The position numbers and the translations under genes are program-made. From JAJDTR01 sp965220415 (GTDB lineage Bacteria > Poribacteria > WGA-4E > JAJDTR01): a stretch of DNA of 64,000 bases. The notes under the pieces are model-generated. The model made no database searches and was not told the DNA's origin. It worked only from the letters and a program-made list of their open reading frames with translations. Positions 51,204 through 58,634 of this stretch are shown piece by piece. Location of the stretch: the NCBI GenBank assembly GCA_965220415.1, contig OZ244829.1, forward strand, positions 558,001 to 622,000, given 5' to 3'. Numbering within the stretch: position 1 is the stretch's first letter; each line of letters begins with the position of its first letter.

Positions 51204-51775
51204 GTCGTCTCATCCTCAATCGCCGATTTCAGCGTATTCAGCGTATCAAGTATCTTTTCTGTCCGGGCAGATGTTACAAGGTACTCCCAATCAATCTCGT
51301 GTTTGTACAAAGCCATTAGCTCTTTCGCCCAATCGCCATCATCAATCGACTGCCAGTGAACATACGCGCTGACTCGATCGATGATAAGATCCTCTACGCC
51401 AATGATATAGACGTTCAAGCCCTCAATCTCGACTTGTGTAATTTTCTCTTCCGATCCGGCGAGGATATCATCAGGGATTTCAATGGCTACATCCAAGTCG
51501 GCGTGATACCAGTGCCTCCCCATTCGATTAAACCCCCAATTTTCCAAAATGTTGCCAATTTCGGATCGTCTTCCACTAACGAGATCGATATCCGCGGTGG
51601 TGTAATCGCCGAGCGTGTAGAATTCTAGTGCGTTGCCGCCGACAACAACATAGGGTAATCCGTCTGAATGTGCCAATGCCGCGGTAACAAGCGCACAAAC
51701 ATAGAGGCGTCGGCGCAGTGGGTCTTCAATTTTTTTGGCATATTCGAGCTTTGTACGAAGATTCGTTTCCGACAT
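51200..51775 (-). CDS. Nucleotidyltransferase-fold protein (AbiEii/DUF6036-like)
   Basis: 191 residues. LPYVVVGGNALEFYTLGDYTTADIDLVSG is the GG...DxD nucleotidyltransferase signature, with a third acidic position in HADLDVAIEIPD. The C-terminal half is helical (IIGVEDLIIDRVSAYVHWQSIDDGDWAKELMALYKHEIDWEYL), as in AbiEii-like toxins and related minimal nucleotidyltransferases. It lies 3 nt after trpG, so it may be read through from the trp operon. With the small basic partner it could form a toxin-antitoxin-like pair; the order (enzyme first) is reversed relative to AbiE, so this is tentative. Confidence 0.75.
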   Translation of the reverse strand: MSETNLRTKLEYAKKIEDPLRRRLYVCALVTAALAHSDGLPYVVVGGNALEFYTLGDYTTADIDLVSGRRSEIGNILENWGFNRMGRHWYHADLDVAIEIPDDILAGSEEKITQVEIEGLNVYIIGVEDLIIDRVSAYVHWQSIDDGDWAKELMALYKHEIDWEYLVTSARTEKILDTLNTLKSAIEDETT

Positions 51776-51778
51776 CTC

Positions 51779-52342
51779 TTAGCCTTTCAAGAAATTTTCT
51801 AGCATATTTTTCCCTTGAAGTGTCAAGATTGATTCGGGATGGAACTGCACGCCCCAGATTGGATAGTCTTTATGCCGAAGTCCCATGATTTCGTTTTCGT
51901 TAGTCCACGCAGTAATTTGGAGGTAGGCCGGCATACTTTCCCTAGCTACAATCAGCGAGTGGTATCGCGTTGCCTCAAACGGATTCTGCACTCCCGCGAA
52001 GATTTCTTGCCCATTATGTTCAATCATTGATGTTTTCCCGTGCATCAATCGGTCTGCACGAACTACATCTCCGCCGAAGACATCTCCAATACACTGATGC
52101 CCCAGACAGACACCCAAAATCGGCACTTTGGCTGCGAAGTAGCGGATTAGCTCGCAGGAAATTCCTGCTTCAAAAGGGGTGCAGGGTCCGGGTGAGATTA
52201 CAATTTTATCCGGCGCGAGGCGTTCAATTGCCTCCAACGTTATTTTATCGTTGCGATGAACCACAATCTCTGCCCCTAACTCACCGAAGTATTGGACGAG
52301 ATTGTAGGTAAACGAATCGTAATTGTCGATCATGAGTACCAT
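51779..52342 (-). CDS. trpG: Anthranilate/aminodeoxychorismate synthase glutamine amidotransferase
   Basis: 187 residues, class I glutamine amidotransferase. MIDNYDSFTYNLVQYFGELGAEI, KIVISPGPCTPFEAG, the nucleophile in VPILGVCLGHQCIGDVFGG, and the catalytic His-Glu in GVQFHPESILT. It supplies ammonia to TrpE for anthranilate; the same protein can serve PabB in folate synthesis. It lies 9 nt after the methyltransferase gene in the hisI-trpE operon. Confidence 0.94.
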   Translation of the reverse strand: MVLMIDNYDSFTYNLVQYFGELGAEIVVHRNDKITLEAIERLAPDKIVISPGPCTPFEAGISCELIRYFAAKVPILGVCLGHQCIGDVFGGDVVRADRLMHGKTSMIEHNGQEIFAGVQNPFEATRYHSLIVARESMPAYLQITAWTNENEIMGLRHKDYPIWGVQFHPESILTLQGKNMLENFLKG

Positions 52343-52351
52343 TGTATTCTC

Positions 52352-53038
52352 CTAAGTAGTCCTGCCAATTCTCATCATCTCGTTCGCACCCTTCTGAAAC
52401 TCATAGGGCACAACACTGATATCAACCGAGAAGCCCATGTTCTCAAAATACGATTGGATAGGTAAAACATACGGTGACTTCCTACAATTAAGCGTCAGAA
52501 GCGGGAAAATCTGTACCTCCCGCGAAACCCGGCAGAGCTCCTGTATGGATTCTCGGTGAAAATCAAGTGACAACTGATTTGAATACAGGAAGAGAAAATG
52601 CGAGCAGACTGCCAAATCAAATTGCTTATCGGCAAAACTGAGTTTCGGTAGTGACAGCGGAAGATAGCGCCCTTGCACCTTTCCCATTTCGTAATCCTGA
52701 AAAAATCTTCGCATCGTGTCAAGTCGGTAGCAGCCAAGGTGTGTTGGGTTCTCAAAAAAATCCCACACAAAATTATCAGGCTTCTGTTTCACTTGAAAAA
52801 TGACTGTATCGTAGGTTTTTTCAATTCTCTGTTCAATCTGTTTCTCTGACAACAGGTAGATTGGATCAATCGATATTACGGTGTGTCCCAGCCCCTTCAT
52901 CTCACTGTTAAAACTGGCGGGTCCATCACCTACTCCTAGAATTCGCGATGTCAGTTCATCGTTGGAGAGCATGAACATGTGTCTGTATTCCTCAAGCGAT
53001 CGCCCCCAAGGGACGACATGGTCGAGCGTCACACTCAC
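52352..53038 (-). CDS. Class I SAM methyltransferase-like protein in the trp operon
   Basis: 228 residues. ILGVGDGPASFNSEMKGLGHTVISIDPIYLL is a Rossmann motif I with the acidic end of strand 2; FADKQFDLAVCSHFLFLYSNQLSLDFH is motif IV-like; the C-terminus is beta-rich. The gene sits 20 nt after trpE and 9 nt before trpG, so it is cotranscribed with tryptophan synthesis genes. I do not recognise a specific family or substrate. Proteins of this type are found as isolated genes in many bacteria, so the position may be incidental. Confidence 0.72.
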   Translation of the reverse strand: MSVTLDHVVPWGRSLEEYRHMFMLSNDELTSRILGVGDGPASFNSEMKGLGHTVISIDPIYLLSEKQIEQRIEKTYDTVIFQVKQKPDNFVWDFFENPTHLGCYRLDTMRRFFQDYEMGKVQGRYLPLSLPKLSFADKQFDLAVCSHFLFLYSNQLSLDFHRESIQELCRVSREVQIFPLLTLNCRKSPYVLPIQSYFENMGFSVDISVVPYEFQKGANEMMRIGRTT

Positions 53039-53058
53039 GGTTTCCTCCTGCCATGAGT

Positions 53059-54543
53059 CTACTCCAACCCAGCTTCAGCCAGTTTAATTGCCCTAAGCAC
53101 GGCTTGCGCCTTGTTTAGTGTTTCTTCGTATTCGGTTTGGGGTACCGAATCTGCAACGACTCCGCCGCCAGCTTGTACGTAAGCGATTCCATCTTTTACG
53201 ATAAGCGTGCGAATGATGATAGCCGTGTCGGAATTACCGGAAAAGCTGAAATATCCCGCTGCCCCACCATACGGTCCGCGGCGCGTTGGTTCGAACTCGT
53301 CGATTATCTCCATGGCTCGAATCTTGGGCGCCCCTGAAAGTGTTCCGGCAGGAAGACAAGCACGGATGACATCAAAGGCGGTCACATTCTCGCGTAACTC
53401 ACCCACAACATGAGAAACAATGTGCATGACATGTGAATAGCGTTCAATTTCCATCATCTCGCTGACGCGAACTGTGTGGAATTTGCAAACTCTTCCCAGA
53501 TCGTTGCGGCCAAGATCAACAAGCATGACATGTTCGGCACGCTCCTTCTCATCCGCAATTAACTCCTCGGCTAGTGCCGCATCTTCAGCGGGGGTATCTC
53601 CGCGCGGCCGTGTCCCGGCGATTGGACGTGTTTCGGCAATTCCATCCTCAACGCGCACCATCATCTCAGGCGAAGTTCCGGCTATCTGAACGTTGCCTAA
53701 CTTTAGGTAATACATATATGGTGACGGATTGACAGTACGCAACGCACGGTACACGTCGAAGGCGTCCACTGATAACGGGGTACACAGCCGCTGCGAGGGA
53801 ACAACCTGGATAATGTCTCCCGCGGCGATGTATTCCTTCGCTCGCAAGACAATGGATTCATATTCAGGCTGTGTGAAATTCGATTCAGGCTCAACTTCGG
53901 CCATATCCGCACGCCGTGTCTTCGAAGGAGGCATCAACAATGGATTCCTCAACTTGGCAATCAACATATCGACACGATCAACCGCACGCTGGTATGCCTC
54001 TTCCGCGTCCTCATCAACCCGCGCGTTCGCCACTGCCGTAATCCGGTGACCAACCCGGTCAAATATCAACAGGGTATCAGTAATCATAAAGAAGCAATCT
54101 GGCAACTGGCGATCATCTTCTGTGCTGTCGGGTAACTCTTCAAAAAAACGCACAGCATCATAGCTCAGATAGCCGACAGCACCGCCGTGGAAACGCGGCA
54201 AGCCCTCGACCTCGACGGGTTGATAGCGCCGCATTAATTTCTCAAGTTCGCCGAGCGGATAGCTACTTTCGAGCTCTGTTGTCGTGCCCTCCTCTAAGTC
54301 CTGTATCCGTACTTGATTGTCTTTACTCTGAAATAGAATTGAAGGTTCGCTACCGAGAAACGAATACCTTCCAACATGCTCACCGCCTTCAACGCTTTCT
54401 AACAAGAAACTATATTCACCGGCATCAATTTTGTTGAATGCTGATACAGGGGTTTCCATGTCTGCCAAAATTGACTTAAAGACAGGAATCAAGTTGCCGT
54501 GTTGCGCTTTTTTGCGAAAATCTTCCAAACTCGGGTAATACAT
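53059..54543 (-). CDS. trpE: Anthranilate synthase component I
   Basis: 494 residues from ATG 54543 (GAGGAG 7 nt upstream; the GAGGAG itself is inside a possible upstream start at 54558). N-terminal feedback-binding region with LLESVEGGEHVGRYSFLGSEP (the LLES element that binds tryptophan). Chorismate-binding core with RTVNPSPYMYYLKLGNVQIAGTSPEMMVRVEDG, RPIAGTRPRGDT, LVDLGRNDLGRVCKFHTV, ACLPAGTLSGAPKIRAMEIIDEFEP and YVQAGGGVVADSVPQTEYEET. With TrpG it makes anthranilate from chorismate. It is preceded by hisI, 53 nt away. Confidence 0.97.
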   Translation of the reverse strand: MYYPSLEDFRKKAQHGNLIPVFKSILADMETPVSAFNKIDAGEYSFLLESVEGGEHVGRYSFLGSEPSILFQSKDNQVRIQDLEEGTTTELESSYPLGELEKLMRRYQPVEVEGLPRFHGGAVGYLSYDAVRFFEELPDSTEDDRQLPDCFFMITDTLLIFDRVGHRITAVANARVDEDAEEAYQRAVDRVDMLIAKLRNPLLMPPSKTRRADMAEVEPESNFTQPEYESIVLRAKEYIAAGDIIQVVPSQRLCTPLSVDAFDVYRALRTVNPSPYMYYLKLGNVQIAGTSPEMMVRVEDGIAETRPIAGTRPRGDTPAEDAALAEELIADEKERAEHVMLVDLGRNDLGRVCKFHTVRVSEMMEIERYSHVMHIVSHVVGELRENVTAFDVIRACLPAGTLSGAPKIRAMEIIDEFEPTRRGPYGGAAGYFSFSGNSDTAIIIRTLIVKDGIAYVQAGGGVVADSVPQTEYEETLNKAQAVLRAIKLAEAGLE

Positions 54544-54596
54544 CCGGAGTCTCCTCATACGTGAAACGTGAATCCGCTATACGCTGCGTACCTGTT

Positions 54597-54983
54597 TCAC
54601 GAATATACTTCATCGGGATTAAAAACCTTCTCGCCTACGATGCGGCTGGAGTTGCCATCGGAAGAGACTTCCCGAAAGAAGCAAGAGCGATAACCGACGT
54701 GGCACGCCCCGCCTCTCTGCTCGACCTTAACCAGGAGCGCGTCGCCGTCACAGTCAATGGCAACGGATTTGACAGTTTGCGTATGCCCCGAAGTCTCCCC
54801 CTTAACCCAGTATTCCTGACGAGATCGGCTCCAGAAGCAAGCACGCCCGGATTCTATAGTTCTCTGCAAAGCCTGACGATTCATAAACGCCACCATGAGG
54901 ACTTCATTGCTTTCGACGTCTTGTACGATGGCAGGAATTAACCCGGCTTGGTCAAATTTGAGTTCATTAAGTATATCCATCAC
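54597..54983 (-). CDS. hisI: Phosphoribosyl-AMP cyclohydrolase
   Basis: 128 residues. FDQAGLIPAIVQDVESNEVLMVAFMNRQALQRTIESGRACFWSRSRQEYWVKGETSG, then the metal-binding DCDGDALLVKVEQRGGACHVGYRSCFFREV. It opens the purine ring of PR-AMP in histidine synthesis. AAGGAG lies 7 nt before ATG 54983. It is the first structural gene behind the Trp/His leader peptide and terminator, in front of trpE: an association of a histidine gene with tryptophan genes under one attenuator. Confidence 0.96.
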   Translation of the reverse strand: MMDILNELKFDQAGLIPAIVQDVESNEVLMVAFMNRQALQRTIESGRACFWSRSRQEYWVKGETSGHTQTVKSVAIDCDGDALLVKVEQRGGACHVGYRSCFFREVSSDGNSSRIVGEKVFNPDEVYS

Positions 54984-55027
54984 TTTAGCTCCTTGTTATA
55001 ATGATTGATCACTAGAAAATTCGGTAC

Positions 55028-55069
55028 AAAAAAAGCCGTAGACAACGGATTTCGTATGCCTACGGCTTT
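55028..55069 (-). terminator. Attenuator terminator upstream of hisI-trpE
   Basis: On the minus strand: AAAGCCGTAG, 18-nt loop, CTACGGCTTT followed by TTTT (T7 in total). It lies 26 nt after the leader-peptide stop and 45 nt before hisI. Leader bases GTGTGCCT (in the last third of the leader ORF) can pair with AGGCATAC at the end of the 5' arm and in the loop, offering a competing antiterminator fold. Confidence 0.85.
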
Positions 55070-55095
55070 GATTTATCAAATATGAATCCAAAAAT

Positions 55096-55191
55096 CTATC
55101 TCAGCAAAGGCACACTCCCACTATGAGCGGTACGCCACCACCAATGCCAATGATGAGATTCAGTTTGAAGTTGTGGATTGAAAGTTTGCAT
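55096..55191 (-). CDS. Trp/His leader peptide of the hisI-trpE operon
   Basis: A 31-codon ORF, ATG 55191 to TAG 55096. Residues 13-19 read HHWHWWW, then RTAH; in all four Trp (15, 17, 18, 19) and four His (13, 14, 16, 23). The WWW-RTAH run resembles known trp leader peptides such as WWWTAH in actinomycetes. It begins about 38 nt after the predicted transcription start and ends 26 nt before the terminator, so a ribosome stalled at the Trp/His codons would influence the downstream hairpin. The ribosome-binding site is weak (GAAGTAAACCC). Function: cis-acting sensor of charged tRNA-Trp and possibly tRNA-His. Confidence 0.85.
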   Translation of the reverse strand: MQTFNPQLQTESHHWHWWWRTAHSGSVPLLR

Positions 55192-55235
55192 GGGTTTACT
55201 TCATTCACATGTTATCTTTTCCAGATAAGCATTAT

Positions 55236-55265
55236 ATAATATCATAAGCGGTGTTCGGATGTCAA
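55236..55265 (-). promoter_or_regulatory. Sigma-70-type promoter of the hisI-trpE operon
   Basis: Minus strand: TTGACA (55265-55260), 18-bp spacer, TATTAT (55241-55236), with further TATAAT-like bases overlapping. A consensus -35 and good -10 put the start of transcription near 55228, just ahead of the leader peptide. Confidence 0.75.
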
Positions 55266-55650
55266 GGAAATATCGCAATAAGTAGTCGTTGACTTTGGCA
55301 ACAAAATATAGTATGGGCGATATTTCACGCCCACACTAGACTCCACGCTGCTGAGAGTCGCTTATTTTGTAGGAGCGATCTCCGAATCGCGACCTATTTA
55401 ATCTTGGTAGCCCCAGAGGGGCGGAAGGTGTATAGAAACATTGATTCGACCTACAGCAAAGCCCCAGAGGGGATCAAGCGAATGGATATTGAGCGCGATA
55501 GAGATCCCACAGGTGAAAACTGCCGACGTTACCCCATTCAATATTCGTTCCCTTGGCACTGTCTCTACAATCGGCGAAGCAAACCTAAAATCTTGAAAGG
55601 CGCAATTTCTAACAGCGCACGGTATATAAACGGCTAAGTCCTTTCGTTAT
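55266..55650. repeat. Repeat-filled gap upstream of the trp promoter
   Basis: No gene. GTAGGAGCGATCTCCGAATC (55371) and, reversed, GGGATCTCTATCGCGCTCAA (55490-55512) belong to repeat family C. Two AGCCCCAGAGGGG units, one with GCGGAAGGTGTATAGAAACA, match the interior of the MITE-like element at 42853. Confidence 0.55.
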
Positions 55651-56022
55651 TCAATCTCCGTTCCGTTTTCTTTCGGCTATATCAGATATAATCCTATCTG
55701 CCTCATTCGGAAATATTGCTGTAAACATAAGAGAGGTAACTGTTGAAAGATTTGATACAAAAGTTTCGAGTTTGTCTATCCGTGTTTCAAGGTTATTCAT
55801 TCGTGATTCCAGTTTACTAAACCTGCCATCAATACACTTAGAGCCTGTTTGAAAAGTACATTTGTAGGGTGCGCACTGCGCACCAGCCTTTAAAAGCACC
55901 AGCGGGGCGGTAGGTAATAACACTCCAAACCTCCAAAAATGATTTTCCATTGACTTTTCAAACAAGTTCTTATGGATTCAATCAAGTTTCTCTAGAATCG
56001 CAACTTCGGTTTCTTTAGACAT
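55651..56022 (-). pseudogene. Small coiled-coil protein gene broken by a MITE and a stop
   Basis: GGAG precedes ATG 56022, which starts MSKETEVAILEKLD, then an in-frame TGA. After removal of the 129-bp element and one TTA the frame continues IHKCIDGRFSKLESRMNNLE, TRIDKLETFVSNLS, FTAIFPNEADRIISDIAERK and ends at 55651. The TGA probably replaced CGA (Arg). The protein would be a ~80-residue amphipathic coiled coil of unknown function. Element plus target duplication is 132 bp, so the insertion itself kept the frame. Confidence 0.75.
55841..55969. mobile_element. 129-bp MITE-like element with TTA target duplication (copy 2)
   Basis: Terminal inverted repeats GAGCCTGTTTGAAAAGT and GAACTTGTTTGAAAAGT (15 of 17 alike) flanked by TTA (55838-55840, 55970-55972). 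The first ~60 bases, including GTAGGGTGCGCACTGCGCAC, match copy 1 at 42853. Shorter than copy 1 because one AGCCCCAGAGGGGCG unit and neighbouring bases are absent. Confidence 0.82.
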
Positions 56023-56234
56023 GATAATCTCCTTATTTGGAAATCATGACGGATTTTCCGTTTTTAACTGTCTAAACATTGGGGGTAAGTTAAATCTTCA
56101 ATCGAATGTCAAGGGAAAAGTTTTTCTGGCACAATAAAAATCGACATGCTATAGTAATAAATTGTTCTCATATCCGAGAACGATCTAGGTTAAAACGAGA
56201 AAGGAAAACTATAAAAAACTTGTTGAGAAGGGCA

Positions 56235-56348
56235 ATGCCCCTTGTTGTCATCGTTATCTTTGTGTGCGCATTCTTTGGCGTCATGTTGCATCAGAGCGTA
56301 TCAAACGATCTTACAAATGAACGAAAAGGAGAGGATTTCTGTGCGTAA
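56235..56348 (+). CDS. Possible 37-residue membrane peptide
   Basis: ATG 56235 has GAAGGG upstream and encodes one strongly hydrophobic segment (LVVIVIFVCAFFGVML), then a polar tail. It overlaps the start of the next gene by 8 nt. It might be a small membrane protein or leader coupled to the transporter operon, or chance. Confidence is low because nothing but hydrophobicity and spacing supports it. Confidence 0.3.
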   Translation: MPLVVIVIFVCAFFGVMLHQSVSNDLTNERKGEDFCA

Positions 56349-57357
56349 ATTTTTGTTTTGCGTTTCTGCATTGGTTTTAGCGATTGCACTGGTAGTTCCA
56401 GGACTCGCTCAAGGTGAGGAGAGTATTCGTGACAGAGTTAAAAAGAGAGGAAAACTGATATGTGGGGTCCACGGAGGGTTACCCGGCTTCAGTTTCTTAA
56501 GTGAAGATGGAAAGTGGAGTGGTTTCGATGCAGACTATGGTAGGGCGATTGCTGCCGCTGTTCTCGGTGATCCGGACAAAGTTGAATTCGTCCCCTTGAA
56601 AGCCCCCGAACGTTTCCCGGCACTACAAACCGGCGAAATAGATGTCTTAATCCGTAACACCACGTGGACGCTCACTCGTGACACCCAAGTCGGGGCAGAC
56701 TTTGCACCGCCAACCTTCTATGACGGGCAGGGATTTATGCTCGCCAAAGCCCTCGGTATTACCTCATTAGAGGAACTAGCAGGGGCGAGTATCGGTGTAA
56801 CAGCCGGTAGCACCACCGAGCTAAATTTGACGGATACGATGCGAGCCTTAGGCATCGACTTTAATCCAGTCGTCTTTGAAGAAATTGATACCCTTTACAA
56901 CAGTTATGAACAGGGACGCTGTGACGTCGTGACCTCTGATAAGTCGCAATTAGTTGCACGTCGCCAAGTTCTCAAGGACCCGGAGGCACATATTATCCTT
57001 GACGCGACAATCTCAAAAGAACCGTTGGGTCCCGTCACCGTTCACGGTGATAACAAGTGGAACGATGTGGTAAGTTGGGTGGTTTATGCGACCTTCTTCG
57101 CCGAAGAACACGAGATCACACAAGCCAATGTAAGCACTTTTGAAACCGACAACCCTGAGATTAAACGTTTTTTAGGTAAAACCGGCGATACAGGCAAACA
57201 ACTCGGTCTACCACAGGATTGGGCACATCAAGTAATCAATGCTGTTGGCAACTATGGCGAAATCTTTGAACGCAATCTCACACCGCTTGGCTTGCCCCGC
57301 GGGGTCAACAAACCATGGACACAAGGTGGGTTGCTTTACGCCATGCCGTTCCGTTAG
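56341..57357 (+). CDS. aapJ: General L-amino acid ABC transporter, substrate-binding protein
   Basis: 338 residues from GTG 56341 (AAAAGGAGAGG 7 nt upstream). Signal peptide KFLFCVSALVLAIALVVPGLAQG. Mature part is the AapJ/BztA type: DRVKKRGKLICGVHGGLPGFSFLSEDGKWSGFDADYGRAIAAAVLGD, VLIRNTTWTLTRDTQVGADFAPPTFYDGQGFM, YEQGRCDVVTSDKSQL and the C-terminal LPRGVNKPWTQGGLLYAMPFR. It delivers many L-amino acids to the AapQM permease. First gene of a four-gene aapJQMP operon. Confidence 0.94.
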   Translation: MRKFLFCVSALVLAIALVVPGLAQGEESIRDRVKKRGKLICGVHGGLPGFSFLSEDGKWSGFDADYGRAIAAAVLGDPDKVEFVPLKAPERFPALQTGEIDVLIRNTTWTLTRDTQVGADFAPPTFYDGQGFMLAKALGITSLEELAGASIGVTAGSTTELNLTDTMRALGIDFNPVVFEEIDTLYNSYEQGRCDVVTSDKSQLVARRQVLKDPEAHIILDATISKEPLGPVTVHGDNKWNDVVSWVVYATFFAEEHEITQANVSTFETDNPEIKRFLGKTGDTGKQLGLPQDWAHQVINAVGNYGEIFERNLTPLGLPRGVNKPWTQGGLLYAMPFR

Positions 57358-57428
57358 GGGCACACTGCTCATAGAGAAGAGAAAAATCGGATGAATACCT
57401 CAGCCAACTGAGGTATTCATCAAAGACC

Positions 57429-58604
57429 ATGGCACCACTACTAAAGCCTATGAACGTTCCCTTTTGGCGAGATGTCCGCGTCCTGCGTGTGCTGCTCCAA
57501 ATCCTTTTCCTTATTGGTGTCTTTCTGTTGGCTGGGCTTCTCTACACAAACATGTTAAGAGGATTAAGCAAGCTGGGGTTAACCCTCAACCTTGACTTTT
57601 TGGGGAATGAAGCCGGTTTTGACATCTCTGAAGGGATTGAATATACACCCTCAGAAACGTACCTCAAAGCGTTCGGGGTGGGCGTGGTAAACACCCTAAA
57701 GGTGAGCTTCATAGGAATTATATGCGCGACGATTTTGGGGCTTATTGTCGGCATAGCCCGCCTTTCCAGCAACTGGTTAATCCGAACCATAGCCGCCGTT
57801 TACGTTGAATGTTTCCGCAACATTCCACTCCTCCTTCAAATACTGTTTTGGTACAGTGCTGTAATCCTGAAACTCCCGAGAGTCGGAGAGAGCATATCAC
57901 TGTTCGGAGGTGTGTTCATTAATCAACGGGGGCTCTATTTCCCCTCACCTGAACCTACTGCTGGCTTGAAAATATGGAGTGGATTCCTTCTCGCAGGTCT
58001 TATCTTGGCAGCAGTTCTTTACATCGTGCGATGGCGGCAACTTCAACGGTTAGAACGTCCCGGCTTTCGTGCCAAGTGGGCACTGCCCGGCTTTTTGATC
58101 GTCGCCATTTTGGGATGGTTTCTAACACCGGAAAAGCCATTTACGCTCGATTTTCCGGTCTTGAGAGGTTTCAACTTTGTCGGGGGGGTGAACCTGTCCC
58201 CTGAGTTCTCTGCACTTTTAATCGGGCTTTCTGTTTATACAGGCGCATTCATCGCCGAAGTCGTGAGAAGTGGGATACAAGCCGTTGTAAAGGGACAACG
58301 AGAAGCAGCGAGAGCGATCGGTTTGAATGAGGGGCAAACATTACGCTTAGTCGTTCTGCCCCAAGCGGTCCCGATTATCGTACCGCCACTCACCAGCCAG
58401 TATTTGAACCTAGCCAAAAACTCAAGTTTAGCGATTGCGATTGGGTTCCCTGATATGTTTAGTATCGGTCATACTATGATGCTTCAAACGGGGCAATCTA
58501 TACCTGTGTTCGCTATGATTATGGTGAGTTACCTAATTATGAGTCTGACAACATCGGCGGGCATGAATTGGTACAACCGCTGGATTAACCGTATTGGACG
58601 ATAA
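57429..58604 (+). CDS. aapQ: General L-amino acid ABC transporter, permease Q
   Basis: 391 residues. N-terminal NVPFWRDVRVLRVLLQILFLIGVFLLAGLLYTNM is typical of AapQ; GFDISEGIEYTPSETYLKAFGVGVVNTLKVSFIGIICATILG; the EAA loop GQREAARAIGLNEGQTLRLVVLPQAVPIIVPPLTSQYLNLAKNSSLA. The mid-protein insertion between membrane segments is shared with the family. Lies 71 nt after the binding-protein gene. Confidence 0.94.
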   Translation: MAPLLKPMNVPFWRDVRVLRVLLQILFLIGVFLLAGLLYTNMLRGLSKLGLTLNLDFLGNEAGFDISEGIEYTPSETYLKAFGVGVVNTLKVSFIGIICATILGLIVGIARLSSNWLIRTIAAVYVECFRNIPLLLQILFWYSAVILKLPRVGESISLFGGVFINQRGLYFPSPEPTAGLKIWSGFLLAGLILAAVLYIVRWRQLQRLERPGFRAKWALPGFLIVAILGWFLTPEKPFTLDFPVLRGFNFVGGVNLSPEFSALLIGLSVYTGAFIAEVVRSGIQAVVKGQREAARAIGLNEGQTLRLVVLPQAVPIIVPPLTSQYLNLAKNSSLAIAIGFPDMFSIGHTMMLQTGQSIPVFAMIMVSYLIMSLTTSAGMNWYNRWINRIGR

Positions 58605-58634
58605 CAGGGCACCAGGTAAAAGGAACACCAAAAA

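Noticed and set aside
54561..54941. A plus-strand frame opposite hisI
   Set aside because: hisI is unmistakable on the other strand, with a ribosome-binding site and catalytic motifs.
55404..55637. A 77-codon plus-strand frame upstream of the trp promoter
   Set aside because: Composed of AGCCCCAGAGGGG and family C repeat units; no homology pattern.
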